Assembly (NCBI RefSeq): GCF_003369915.1
Contig: NW_022881614.1
Location: 13,818,001 to 13,882,000, forward strand
Source: Drosophila miranda
Taxonomy: Eukaryota; Arthropoda; Insecta; Diptera; Drosophilidae
DNA length: 64,000 nt
Direction: 5' to 3'
Shown: in pieces, positions 10,476-21,914 of the stretch
Numbering within the stretch: the stretch's first letter is position 1
How the letters are laid out: each line of letters starts with the position of its first letter
Made by a program: the position numbers and the translations under genes
Notes under the pieces: generated by a model
Databases searched by the model: none
Seen by the model: the letters and a program-made list of their open reading frames with translations, nothing else
Told to the model about the DNA's origin: nothing

Positions 10476-11918
10476 ATGTCAAACACTCTAAATATAAAAA
10501 CCAACAAAACCGCAAAGGAGCTCGGTACTCCTCTTAAAGTACCGGAGGGACAAGCCAATCCCTCTGCACCAGCGCCTGGGAAACCGGGTCCAAAGAAGAC
10601 GGGGAAGGAGACTGAGTCGGTCCACCGTCTTCAGGCAGCAGCCGCAGCGAGGGGGGGCCCGAAAAGCCAATCGGGTCCTTCCAAGTCGGGTGGCTCCAAG
10701 GGCGAAGCGGATACCGGGGTGGCTGCCAAGCAGATCGTAATCGCGGCTGGTAAGCGCACCGGGACCGAAGAACCCATGGGAGCCCCGGCGGGCAGCGTCT
10801 CTGCACCACGGGGAGGAAAGCCGTCGTACCAGGACAGGAGACGAGCGGCTTTCATCCTGTCCAACGAAGACCCGAACTTAAGGGCGTCAGCCGAAGGAAA
10901 GGAGCAGAGGCTGTGGGCCTCCTCAATCCTTCCACTGTTCCAGCCAGCCAAAACCGGAAAGGGCGCAACCAAGGCCCCCAACAAGCGGCAACGCTCAGCG
11001 GAGGACCCCGCAAATCAGTCAGGCCAAGCCCAGCAAGCCAAGCGGGTGAAGACCCACCTCACGAAGCGGTCGTTCGCTGAGGTGGCGAGGGGCAAAACCC
11101 TGATCGGTGTCCTGGACAGGGGCGCCGAGGACGGCCATGTCCCTCGCGATAAGTGGCACCTGGTGGAGAACGAGCTCCAGGACCGGTTCCTACTGGAACT
11201 GGAGGAGAACGGCGGACCACCGCCAAAGTGTGAGGACGCAGGGTGGCATCAAGGCAAGGTGAAAGCCATCGCCTGCCAAGACGCTCGCTCTGCGGCCCTC
11301 TACATGAAGGCGGTGGCGGCCCTAAAAGAGGTCTATCCAGGGGCGAAACTGGAGGCCGTGAAGTGGGAAGATGTCCCTAGTCGCCCGAGAGCCAGAGCGT
11401 GGGTCTCGGCTAAGCCTGCAGAGCCTGAGAAGATCCTCAGGTTACTGCAGGTCTGCAACCCCCACCTTCCTACAGCCGATTGGAAGGTGGCAAAGGTGGA
11501 GGATATCCAAGGGCAGAGGCGCCAGATTATCCTCGTCCTAAATGAGGAATCTATTGATCTCCTCGCAAAGTCGGACGGTGTAGTGGATTATGGCTACAAG
11601 AAGGTCACCATATCCACTTACAAGTCCGAATGCAAGGGCAGGCAAGCGGAGGTCGAGCCAGACCCGGAGCTGCCGGAGATCCCGAAAGAGGGGGCCTCGT
11701 GCGAGGAAGACAACCCGGCGTCGGATGCGGCGTCCATGATGTCGGACGATATCTTGGACGACTACGCGTTCGACGAGAGCGACCTAGCCAGAGGTCTCAG
11801 CCACATCGTTGTCGGGGAGGAGCCGGAGTCCCCTGACAGCGATCTAGAAGCAACAATGGTGGAGGCGAGCCTCAGGAATGTCGTTGACGCTCCTGCAGAT
11901 AATCCTCCACCATTGTAA
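10476..11918 (+). CDS. LOA-like ORF1 protein, copy B (intact, 480 aa)
   Basis: Open for 480 codons from ATG 10476. The start is chosen because the copies agree from this Met, while upstream in-frame codons lack an ATG. The N-terminal ~200 residues are Lys/Pro/Ala-rich and basic; residues ~200-390 form the DUF4780-like module typical of this element class; the last ~80 are acidic. Such proteins bind the element RNA to form the retrotransposition particle. It overlaps ORF2 by 41 nt, so ORF2 is probably translated by reinitiation or frameshifting. One residue in the C-terminal half changes to Cys relative to copies A and C. Confidence 0.8.
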   Translation: MSNTLNIKTNKTAKELGTPLKVPEGQANPSAPAPGKPGPKKTGKETESVHRLQAAAAARGGPKSQSGPSKSGGSKGEADTGVAAKQIVIAAGKRTGTEEPMGAPAGSVSAPRGGKPSYQDRRRAAFILSNEDPNLRASAEGKEQRLWASSILPLFQPAKTGKGATKAPNKRQRSAEDPANQSGQAQQAKRVKTHLTKRSFAEVARGKTLIGVLDRGAEDGHVPRDKWHLVENELQDRFLLELEENGGPPPKCEDAGWHQGKVKAIACQDARSAALYMKAVAALKEVYPGAKLEAVKWEDVPSRPRARAWVSAKPAEPEKILRLLQVCNPHLPTADWKVAKVEDIQGQRRQIILVLNEESIDLLAKSDGVVDYGYKKVTISTYKSECKGRQAEVEPDPELPEIPKEGASCEEDNPASDAASMMSDDILDDYAFDESDLARGLSHIVVGEEPESPDSDLEATMVEASLRNVVDAPADNPPPL

Positions 11919-14900
11919 GGCAGCATGCGCTGCTCTACTGCTCCACCTGGCCAAGGGTGGAGCCGACATAGTCCTCATTCAGGAGCCCTGGATCCTCGGA
12001 AACAGGGTCTCCGGTCTGAGGACTTCTGACTACAAGCTATATGTAGCTGAAACCGCAGGTAAAATTCGTACCTGCATTCTTGCAAAAAGAGAGTTGCACT
12101 TATTTTTGCTCCCAAATTTCAGCAATGAAGACCACACCGCAGTGAGCCTCGAAGGCCAGGAGCGCTCACTGAGGATCTGCTCCGCATACATGGGGCATGA
12201 ACAACCAGACCCCCCTCCACACGCGCCTCTCCGGGCTCTAATCGCAGACTGCTCGGCCAAGGACATCGGCCTAATTGTGGGGTGCGATGCCAATGCACAT
12301 CACTGTCAGTGGGGAAGCACTGACACAAACGAAAGGGGTGAGTACCTTTTCAGTTACTTACTGACCACTCAGATGGTCTTACTAAACCGGGGTAGTGATC
12401 CCACCTTTATCATTAAAAACCGCAAGGAGGTCCTGGACCTCACGCTTGCCTCTCATGAGATACAGCGTAACATTGTATCCTGGAGGGTCCTGGAAGAGCA
12501 CTCCTTCTCGGACCACAGGTACGTGGAAACTGTCTTCTCCTTCTCAGTACCGAAGCCAGTCCGATTCCGGAACATCAGGCGGACAAACTGGACTCGGTAC
12601 TCTGATTACCTCTGTCGTGTTCTCCCTGAGCCCCCATCTGAGGAGGAGTTCTCCACGGAGGCCACGACTCGTCTTCTTAAGATCTTTACCGACGCCTGCA
12701 ATAAGGCGCTCGACAAAGCATGCCCCTCTGGCAAGAACAGAGGCCGGAAGAAACCTGAATGGTCGAATCCGAAACTGGGTGAACTCCGGAAAGCCTCCCG
12801 GAGACTCTTCAATAAAGCTAAGGCTGAAAACGTTGAGCAAAACTGGGCCGAATACAAGGCCAGTCTGTCAACCTACAACAAAGAACTAAGAAAAGCCAAA
12901 CGCGCCTCCTGGCGTAAGTTCTGCAGCGAAATCGAGAGTAACTCAGAAGCCTCACGCTTGCGCAGAGTTCTCTCGAAGACAACACCCACCCTGGGCTACT
13001 TGAAGAACACCGACCAGTCGTGGACTACGTCCAGCGAGGAGTCGCTAAATCTTCTCCTAAATACCCACTTCCCTGGCTGCGATGAAAACAGACCCAACTA
13101 CCTCGCCCCTCCTTCTGTCGCCTCAAATGCCATCTTGAGACTGCTAAGCCAGGAGAACATTTCCTGGGCGATCAGAAGCTTTAAACCCTACAAGTCCGCG
13201 GGGCCAGACGGCATTTTCCCTGCCCAACTGATTCACGCGGGACATAAAGCCATTAACTGGCTCAAAATAATTTACGAGGGAATCTTCTCCCACTGGTGCA
13301 TTCCTGTCCTGACACCTGGCTTCAGACCAAAGTCGTATTCATACCCAAGGCAGGCAACATCCTTCCGACCGCCATCACGGGCGCACTGACGGATCTGGGC
13401 GTTGACTCCAGGACGGTGAGCCTGATCGATCAGATGCTACAATGCAGGACGGTTGAGGCATCACTGGGGACTTCAACGTGTATTTGTTTTGTCAGCAGAG
13501 GCACACCGCAGGGCGGAGTCCTCTCGCCCCTCCTATGGAACGTGGCAGTGAACACACTGCTGCGGGAGATAGAGGGGGGTGGCTGCCGTGTGGTGGCGTA
13601 CGCGGACGATGTTGCCATAGCATTCTCCGGAAAATTTCCGCAGACATTGTGTGAGTGCATGACAAGTACTCTCACGAAAATGTCGAAATGGGCAGACAAA
13701 TGCGGGTTAGGCGTCAACCCGTCTAAAACGGAACTGGTGCTTTTCACTAGGAAGTACAAAGTTCCGGTACTGATTCCCCCAAGACTATGTGGGGAAACGC
13801 TAGTCTTCATCAACAACGCCAAGTATCTTGGCCTAATCCTCGATAGAAAGCTCGATTGGAAATTGAGCATAGAGGATAGAGTAAAGAAGGCCACAGTGGC
13901 CCTCTATACTTGCAGGAAAGCCATCGGACTAAAATGGGGAATGACCCCCTATATAGTTCGGTGGCTCTACACCGCCATCATACGACCAATCATGCTCTAT
14001 GGAGTGGTGGTATGGTGGCCAGCCTTGGACAGAAGGACATGCCTCAATAAACTCAGCAGAGTTCAGCGCATGGCAGAGCTATGCATAACTGGCGGGCTAC
14101 GCACTACTCCAGGGGAAGCCCTGGATACTGTGCTGGACCTCCTCCCTGTGGATCTCATGGGAAAGAAGGTGGCAACACTTTCCGCCCTCAGAATGAGAGA
14201 AGCCAGACTGTGGAAAGCATCCGCGGTTGGGCACTCGGGAATCCTGATGAGACTCCCGCAATTACCAGAGAGGACAGATTACTGTATCCCCAGTGATCAC
14301 CTCTCGACGCCCTTCCAGGTATCAATCCCATCTAGGGAGGACTGGGAGATGGGCGAACCAGGACCTGCAAATGCGGTCCACTTCTACACTGATGGCTCAA
14401 AGCTAGACGGCCGCGTGGGAGGCGGAGTCTACTGCAGCGAGCTGAACATCAGTCATTGCTTCAGGCTCCCGGATCACTGTAGTGTGTTCCAAGCGGAGGT
14501 TGAAGCCATCAAGGAGGCCATTTCGATCGTCTCCAAATTACTTCTAGATACGCACTTAGTGTGCGTCTTCTCGGACAGCCAAGCAGCTATCAAAGCTCTA
14601 GGCTCAATATCGTCGAACTCAGCGACTGTAAATGACTGCCGCAGGTCTCTGCACGAGATCGCAGAGCAGTTAGATCTCTTCCTTATATGGGTCCCCGGCC
14701 ACAGGGACATCGAGGGGAATGACGCCGCCGACGAGCTAGCCAGGCAGGGTACTACGATTCCTCTCCTACCGGAGAGGGAGCAAGTAGCGATGCCCTTGGC
14801 TACGTGCAGGCTCCTAACGCACGAATTGTTCGAGAAAAATGCCAATAGGAGATGGCAGCAAACCGTTTCCTGTAAAGTCTCAAGATTGATATGGCCATAT

Positions 14901-15221
14901 CGATCGAAGAAGCGCTCAGCAGAGCTGTATAAACTCAGCAGAGCACAGTGCTCTGCAGTTACTAGAGCCATTACGGGACACTGGCAGATCGGCACTCACG
15001 CCTCTAGACTGTCAATCCCTCATAACGACTTCTGCAGGAGTTGTCGCGACGAGGAGGAGGAGGAATCGGTCCCCCACTTCTTCTGCCACTGCCCAGCCCT
15101 TGGAAATCGTCGTCTTCGTATTCTCGGGGCCGCTTTCCTCACGGACATTTCGGACCTGTCCGTAATCAAACCAGGGACCTTGTCCAAATACATCCAAGCC
15201 ACCGGATGGGACTGCCCTTAA
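11878..15221 (+). pseudogene. LOA-like ORF2, copy B, frameshift plus 258-bp RT deletion
   Basis: The endonuclease part is open from 11878 to 13389, and the RT-RNase H part is open in another frame from 13296 to 15221. The split is caused by the shared 5-bp tandem duplication TCCTGTCCTG at 13302-13311. A private 258-bp in-frame deletion at 13357/13358 removes 86 codons, including the LDIEGAF metal-binding motif of the RT, between CAA trinucleotides. YADD, the four RNase H acidic residues and the C-terminal zinc knuckle remain. It cannot make active RT. Confidence 0.88.
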
Positions 15222-15370
15222 CCTGCAGTAGTATGCTCTCACGGTTCGGGCAACGCGAAGGGGCACATGCCCATGCGGCAACACAACGGACCTTTTATAG
15301 GTCCAAGTGAGCTTGGGGCGGGAGGCTCTTATCCACCCCCTCCCGGCTACCGCCTTAACCTAACCTAACC

Positions 15371-16742
15371 TTTATCCCATAGATAAATACATTTTTTACA
15401 AGATTGCTTCTATAAAATAACCTTAATGTATTTTATTTTGACTAAAATACGGTTTTCAAGGAAATGTTGCCGCAACAGTGTGTATGGAATAGGACTCATT
15501 GTTGCTAAAGCGAACTGTGGCGAACTCAAATTCGATTCAAAAAACGACCAGTTCTTTGTTCCGTTGAAGAATACTATCTATATAGAACATTTAGCCATAC
15601 CCACTCAATTTTGTACGATTGATGAATCAATTCTATACATGATTGGCCTATTCGAAATACTTGCTTTTATTGGATTTCTATATAGCATTGAAAATTAAAT
15701 TAATAGATTGATGAAATTGACAAAAATACCATGGGAGCGCGGCGAAAACCAGTATTTCTACAGTATGACCCTCAGAACAGCACCGAAATATACCGCCTCA
15801 TTTTAAAAATATACCGTAAATATACTGACGAATTCAAGGTCTATTTTACATATTCCTCGTTTTTGATATTCCGACAAATATTACTAGCTATATAGAACAT
15901 TTAGCCATGCCCACATATTTTTATACGCTTTATCAATCAATTTTTTGCTCAACTGGTTTATTCTTAATACTTGCTTTTATTGGATTTTGCGTAAAAAGAG
16001 GTTTTAGCGAAATAAGTCAAACAAAAAACAAGTAGCGAAATAGGTCTATCAAAACAAACGAAAAAGGAAATTGCTCAATTTTGATATTCCCTTGAATAAT
16101 GCTGACTAACTAAATCTCTCAGCAATGCCCACATAGTTTTATCCTGTTGATTAATAAATTTTCTACAAGATTGGATAGTTTTTAATCCTTGCTTTTATTG
16201 TATTTATTGTAAAAAAAGGTTAAAACGAAAAAGTTCACCAAAAAAAAGAGTCGCTATATTGCGTGTAAGCCGTAGTATAGGCCTTTGTACACACTATTTT
16301 GTTAATTTTATATAAAAGTATAAATATTGATATGAAGATAAAACGTAACTAATAAAGAGCTTTTCTCAAATTTACATTTTTTTAGACATATTCATGTATA
16401 TGATGAGTGTTTTGTATATATATCTCGATCCTGATACCTATTCTTGTAGGGACCAAGAAGACAATAAGCTTTAAAATATCGTTGAAATATTGAAAATAAT
16501 ATTAAATAATATTGAATAATAATAAAATATATTGAAAATAAATTGTTTTTGCCTGGGATGACAAACATATTAACAATTCTAGAACATCCATTTCCCCAGG
16601 GTATCCAAAATGTTGCATGAGTCTGGCCCATACAAATTGAATGTTGGGACACTGTTGAGCTGAAAAAGGACATTGTGGCGAGGAAAAATCCCATCAGACG
16701 AAATCCCAAAAAAATCCCACCAAACTTAAGCGCCAAATAGAA
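15371..16742. repeat. AT-rich intergenic stretch with diverged ~200-bp repeats (unit 2)
   Basis: Colinear with 5449-6819 of unit 1 with only scattered substitutions. No gene seen. A very AT-rich run of ATATTAAATAATATTGAATAAT lies at about 16495-16545. Confidence 0.6.
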
Positions 16743-17126
16743 ATTGGTTTTTGGTTTTCTCGTATCTTTAAAATTGTGGATGCCACAGATTTTCGTCCTT
16801 TGTGGGGCGGAAGTGGGCGGGGCGAAGTTTTGAAATATTTTTGTAGCAGTGACATATCACAGAAGTCTGGATACAAAACATCGTTGCTCTAGCTCTTATA
16901 GTCTTTGAGCACTAGGCGCTGAAGGGGACGGACAGACGGACAGACGGATTGACGGACAGACGGACAGACGGACAGACAGACATGGCTCAATCGACTCGGC
17001 ATGATGCTGATCAAGAATATATATACTTTATGGGGTCGGAAACGATTCCTTCTGGACGTTACACACATCCACTTTTACCACAAATCTAATATACCCCAAT
17101 ACTCATTTTGAGTATCGGGTATAAAA
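16743..17126 (-). mobile_element. DINE-1/INE-1-type Helitron, terminal half (unit 2)
   Basis: Same truncated copy and same end points as in unit 1, including the GACG/GACA simple repeat at about 16927-16980, which differs by single bases between units. Confidence 0.8.
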
Positions 17127-18090
17127 ATGAAATCCGCGCCAGCTGGCTTGCTCAGAAATATACCGAAATACACTTCACAGTTTCAAAAAATACCAATAAT
17201 ATACCAAACTCCATCATACTCCTCGTTTTCTATATTCGGTTCAATATTACTAGCTAGCTGGGACCCCCTTCCTTGGACAAATAATTGTATCCGATTGATG
17301 AATCTACTCTCAACAAGATTGGTTAATTCTAAGGACACCTTTTATTTTATTGCTTATAAAATTAAAATTTGTACATTGCTGCATTGGACAAGAGGGTGAC
17401 TCCAAAGCGCGTCTTGAAAAATACTGGAAAATACTACAAAAAGCATACAAATTTGCAAGGTGTGTGAGCTAGACATGGTGTTTAAAATAAATTATAGAAT
17501 TAAATATATTTAAAAATAGTAAAAACGGGACATATAGAGGCTCATATTTATGTTAATGCGCTTAAATTATATATGTGCAACTATATATATACATGAACTT
17601 TATTTCATTTTGCAAGCCTAACTAGCAATACTATAAAAGCAGCTTATTTAAGAATTGTATAGTTCATAGTCATTAATGCATAATTTTCCCATTCATATGC
17701 TCATCAATAATTGTATTCGTGAGCCTCTGACCCGGAAACCGTTGAACGAAAGACCCAGAAACGATATTGGGATTAAAAAACAGTACACTACACAATTTTG
17801 ACAAGAAAATTCAATTCAAAAGGTTCCCGCCAAAACCAATTGCGTGTCTGTTGAGTATCAAAATATTTGCCAAAGCAAACAAATTGTTTATTTTATCGTT
17901 TGTCCAATCGACGTTTCACATCTCTCAAAAATGCCCATGGTTCCCCATTATGCGCCTAGTTTACATTAATTATAATAATCTTAAATGTTTGAAAAAGGGG
18001 ACAGATCTTTCTTTCCTGGTCAAACATTCGGTCTTGAGGGACACTTTCAATATTTTCTTTAGCAAACCATAATTAAAATAGTGGAACTAG
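17127..18090. other. Intergenic FANCI-flank-like sequence (unit 2)
   Basis: Colinear with 7204-8096. It keeps the 70 bp just downstream of the SANT stop that unit 1 has lost. No gene seen. Confidence 0.55.
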
Positions 18091-19000
18091 TTAGTCGGTT
18101 GTTTCGATTTTGAGAACAAATTTCTCCATTATAGCATTAAGACGCTTGCGCTCCTTGAGCTGTTGCTGCATTAGGTCTGAGATCTGTGTGCCTAGAGCCA
18201 AAAGCGCGTCCGTATTGGCTTCTGTGCGCTGGGCGTTCAAGCGAGTTTGTCTATTCATGTCCCGCAGCTCCTTTGCAATGTCCATTAGCATCGGCACCGT
18301 GCTCTCGTGTTCAATTTCTAATTCATTTACATCATTTTGAACCAGCTTGCGCTTTTTGGCAGATGGAGTTTGCGAAGTGCTAGTGCGCTCCAATTTCACG
18401 CCCATATGTCTGTCATTGATCCGGCTGGAGCAGTCATCTTCTTCCTCATCATCTTTACATAAAAAAAAATAGTATACATTTTTTGCGGCTTGATATTTTT
18501 GTCTTACCGTCATCTGTGGCTGTGACCTCGTCGTGGTCGGTCTTGATGTCCTGCAGTTGCAAACGGTTGGAAATTTCAGGACGTGCCTTTGGACGAGATT
18601 CGACTACTCTGTCGGGCTTATCATACAAGTCACAGATCACGGCCCCTGCATCCTCTAGAGCAGTGAGTGTATCCTGATACAGCGAGCCTTTGCCGCAGGC
18701 ATTTGAATCTTCCAACCTGTTATTGTTAATCTTTTTACGAATGCAGCTTTTCCAGTCTTTCCATACCTATCAAGAGCCAAGTGAGATGACGGAACATAGC
18801 GCAATTGCTCGGCACTTACTCTTTTCCACTCACAAACTTCTTTGACAGGCGGACCCACGCTATTTAAATCCTTTGAAAGCCGCTTCCTGGCGGCTTCAGC
18901 TGCCAGCTTATCACCCTTGAGGTAGTTTTTGGCTATCATTGGGTGTCTCTCCATAAATGCGATGAATATGGCATCTTGCTGCGCAGTTCTGTGTTTGCCC
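18091..19000 (-). CDS. Myb/SANT-like (zeste-type) DNA-binding protein, unit 2 copy
   Basis: Exons 19000-18820, 18766-18508 and 18452-18091 keep open frames, matching phases and consensus donors and acceptors. The zeste-type SANT domain spans the exon 1/2 boundary. The C-terminal exon ends at the ancestral stop, right after ..FVLKIETTD. It differs from unit 1 by few residues, for example Asp for Gly in the KELRDMNRQ segment and Gly for Val in exon 2. The start codon probably lies in an unrecognised upstream exon. Preserved coding capacity here, against ruined FANCI and CCT5, suggests recent duplication or selection; I cannot separate the two by eye. Confidence 0.65.
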
Positions 19001-19986
19001 CTGTATACAATGAGGTGGTAAGTATAAATTTTTACGAACATTTTCAACATTATTTACATGTTCCGTGGTTTTTTGTTTGACTGATTGGTCAGTTTGGCCT
19101 TTGGATTCGTTGTCACAAATCTGTGTTTTTGTATCTATTAGCAGGAGTTGGACCCACTTTTACGCCCACTATCTCCACCACGCCAAGCAGCACAGCCTGC
19201 AGCGCACGGGGAGAGGACAATCCGGCGTTCACTTCAGCAGTAGCAGGGACTTGAATCTCTCCAGATTTACATAAATCGGATCTATTAATTTATTTATTTA
19301 CGAAATATTTATTTACCTTATCAGTGTTACCGTGAACTTATCGATCAAATATACGGTCGGACTCTTAGAAATATACCAAAATAAACCGTCTCATTTTAAA
19401 AATATACCGTAAATATACTGACGAATTCAAGTTCTATTTTATATATTCCTCGTTTTTGATATTCCGTCGAATATTACCAGCTATATAAAACATTTAGCCG
19501 TGCCCACATAATTTTAGCTCATTGATGAATACATTTTCTACACAATTGGTTAGTTTTTAGTCTTTGCTTTTATTGTATTTTGACTAAAACAAGGTTTAAA
19601 CAAAATAGTTCAACAAAAAAAACAGTCGCAATGTTGCTAGTATTTGAAGACATGATACGTGTATAGGCCTTTGTGCACCCTATTTCGTTAATTTTATATG
19701 TAGATCAACCGCAATTTATTAAGACCTTTTCTCAAATTGATATGTTTTTGACTTATTCATGTGTATTATTAGTATCTTGTATATATTTATCTCGATCCTG
19801 ATACCTACTGAGCCTTGGAAGACAAACATATTCACAAATCTATAACATCCAATTTCCCCCAGGTTATGTGTGCATGGAATTAGCAACATGTTTGTGTATG
19901 GAATGAGACTCATTATTGCAAAAGCGAAACTGCGGCGAATCGGGTATTGCCTACATTTCAAGCAATATAGATGCCCACTTAGCTTT
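19001..19986. other. SANT-gene upstream region and AT-rich repeats (unit 2)
   Basis: Colinear with 9019-9991. Has the same DRE-like TATCGATC near 19340, and a further ~200-bp repeat copy at about 19455-19660 that retains ~14 bp missing in unit 1. No gene supported. Confidence 0.5.
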
Positions 19987-20471
19987 GGGCCGTCAGCCAT
20001 CGGGTGCTACAGGGGGACAAACGGATGACGGGTCGGCTGGCACAACTGTGAACTCGGAACTGAGGCGCAGCCGCTCCGGTTAGTAATACCCGGTGCGGTC
20101 TGCGTCTCACACCCCCCCCTAGGACACAGAGGGTTGCGAGCGAACCGTCACCCGCCGTAACTGTGCACACCGGTGGAAGTGCGACTATACTCTCCCCGTG
20201 AGGGCGGCTGGAAACAGGTCCTAGCACGGTCATGTCTCTGCTATGATGCTGGCGAATGGTAGTCCGGTGCAGAGAAGAAAACTCTCAGTGAAATTACCCC
20301 AATCCAAGGTGACACTGTTATATGCCGAGGGATGCATGGCCGGGGGGGTGCCCGGTCGCTAATATGCGGACTCTGGATACCTGCCGACCTCCAGTTTAAA
20401 TCAGGCTTCCCGGGGCAAGCGGGCTATGCCTCGGGTGACCATCCCCTTCCCGCCTACTCGTGGGAGCTACT

Positions 20472-21914
20472 ATGTCAAACACTCTAAATATAAAAACCAA
20501 CAAAACCGCAAAGGAGCTCGGTACTCCTCTTAAAGTACCGGAGGGACAAGCCAATCCCTCTGCACCAGCGCTTGGGAAACCGGGTCCAAAGAAGACGGGG
20601 AAGGAGACTGAGTCGGTCCACCGTCTTCAGGCAGCAGCCGCAGCGAGGGGGGGCCCGAAAAGCCAATCGGGTCCTTCCAAGTCGGGTGGCTCCAAGGGCG
20701 AAGCGGATACCGGGGTGGCTGCCAAGCAGATCGTAATCGCGGCTGGTAAGCGCACCGGGACCGAAGAACCCATGGGAGCCCCGGCGGGCAGCGTCTCTGC
20801 ACCACGGGGAGGAAAGCCGTCGTACCAGGACAGGAGACGAGCGGCTTTCATCCTGTCCAACGAAGACCCGAACTTAAGGGCGTCAGCCGAAGGAAAGGAG
20901 CAGAGGCTGTGGGCCTCCTCAATCCTTCCACTGTTCCAGCCAGCCAAAGCCGGAAAGGGCGCAACCAAGGCCCCCAACAAGCGGCAACGCTCAGCGGAGG
21001 ACCCCGCAAATCAGTCAGGCCAAGCCCAGCAAGCCAAGCGGGTGAAGACCCACCTCACGAAGCGGTCGTTCGCTGAGGTGGCGAGGGGCAAAACCCTGAT
21101 CGGTGTCCTGGACAGGGGCGCCGAGGACGGCCATGTCCCTCGCGATAAGTGGCACCTGGTGGAGAACGAGCTCCAGGACCGGTTCCTACTGGAACTGGAG
21201 GAGAACGGCGGACCACCGCCAAAGTGTGAGGACGCAGGGTGGCATCAAGGCAAGGTGAAAGCCATCGCCTGCCAAGACGCTCGCTCTGCGGCCCTCTACA
21301 TGAAGGCGGTGGCGGCCCTAAAAGAGGTCTATCCAGGGGCGAAACTGGAGGCCGTGAAGTGGGAAGATGTCCCTAGTCGCCCGAGAGCCAGAGCGTGGGT
21401 CTCGGCTAAGCCTGCAGAGCCTGAGAAGATCCTCAGGTTACTGCAGGTCTGCAACCCCCACCTTCCTACAGCCGATTGGAAGGTGGCAAAGGTGGAGGAT
21501 ATCCAAGGGCAGAGGCGCCAGATTATCCTCGTCCTAAATGAGGAATCTATTGATCTCCTCGCAAAGTCGGACGGTGTAGTGGATTATGGCTTCAAGAAGG
21601 TCACCATATCCACTTACAAGTCCGATCGCAAGGGCAGGCAAGCGGAGGTCGAGCCAGACCCGGAGCTGCCGGAGATCCCGAAAGAGGGGGCCTCGTGCGA
21701 GGAAGACAACCCGGCGTCGGATGCGGCGTCCATGATGTCGGACGATATCTTGGACGACTACGCGTTCGACGAGAGCGACCTAGCCAGAGGTCTCAGCCAC
21801 ATCGTTGTCGGGGAGGAGCCGGAGTCCCCTGACAGCGATCTAGAAGCAACAATGGTGGAGGCGAGCCTCAGGAATGTCGTTGACGCTCCTGCAGATAAAC
21901 CTCCACCATTGTAA
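20472..21914 (+). CDS. LOA-like ORF1 protein, copy C (intact, 480 aa)
   Basis: Open from ATG 20472 to TAA 21914 with the same layout as copy B: basic Pro/Ala/Lys-rich N-terminus, DUF4780-like centre, acidic C-terminus. Only a handful of residues differ from copy B, such as Leu for Pro in the N-terminal Ala-Pro-rich part. It overlaps ORF2 by 41 nt. Because ORF2 is dead in every copy here, any protein made could act only in trans. Confidence 0.8.
   Translation: MSNTLNIKTNKTAKELGTPLKVPEGQANPSAPALGKPGPKKTGKETESVHRLQAAAAARGGPKSQSGPSKSGGSKGEADTGVAAKQIVIAAGKRTGTEEPMGAPAGSVSAPRGGKPSYQDRRRAAFILSNEDPNLRASAEGKEQRLWASSILPLFQPAKAGKGATKAPNKRQRSAEDPANQSGQAQQAKRVKTHLTKRSFAEVARGKTLIGVLDRGAEDGHVPRDKWHLVENELQDRFLLELEENGGPPPKCEDAGWHQGKVKAIACQDARSAALYMKAVAALKEVYPGAKLEAVKWEDVPSRPRARAWVSAKPAEPEKILRLLQVCNPHLPTADWKVAKVEDIQGQRRQIILVLNEESIDLLAKSDGVVDYGFKKVTISTYKSDRKGRQAEVEPDPELPEIPKEGASCEEDNPASDAASMMSDDILDDYAFDESDLARGLSHIVVGEEPESPDSDLEATMVEASLRNVVDAPADKPPPL

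Larger units (their letters stand above)
9992..15370 (+). mobile_element. LOA/TRIM/Bilbo-like non-LTR retrotransposon, copy B
   Basis: Complete from a GC-rich 5' UTR (about 9992-10475) through ORF1, ORF2 and the 3' UTR to the CCTAACC tail at 15370. Flanks are the same as for copies A and C, so it was copied with the unit rather than retrotransposed independently. A 258-bp deletion lies in the RT region. The exact 5' end is estimated from where AT-rich flank gives way to GC-rich sequence. Confidence 0.85.
10180..20174. repeat. Tandem amplicon unit 2
   Basis: Second unit, colinear with unit 1 throughout, including all transposon junctions. It is 184 bp shorter overall. The main private change is a 258-bp deletion in the reverse transcriptase region of its LOA copy. 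Identical transposon-to-flank junctions mean the whole block was duplicated rather than hit by independent insertions. Confidence 0.9.
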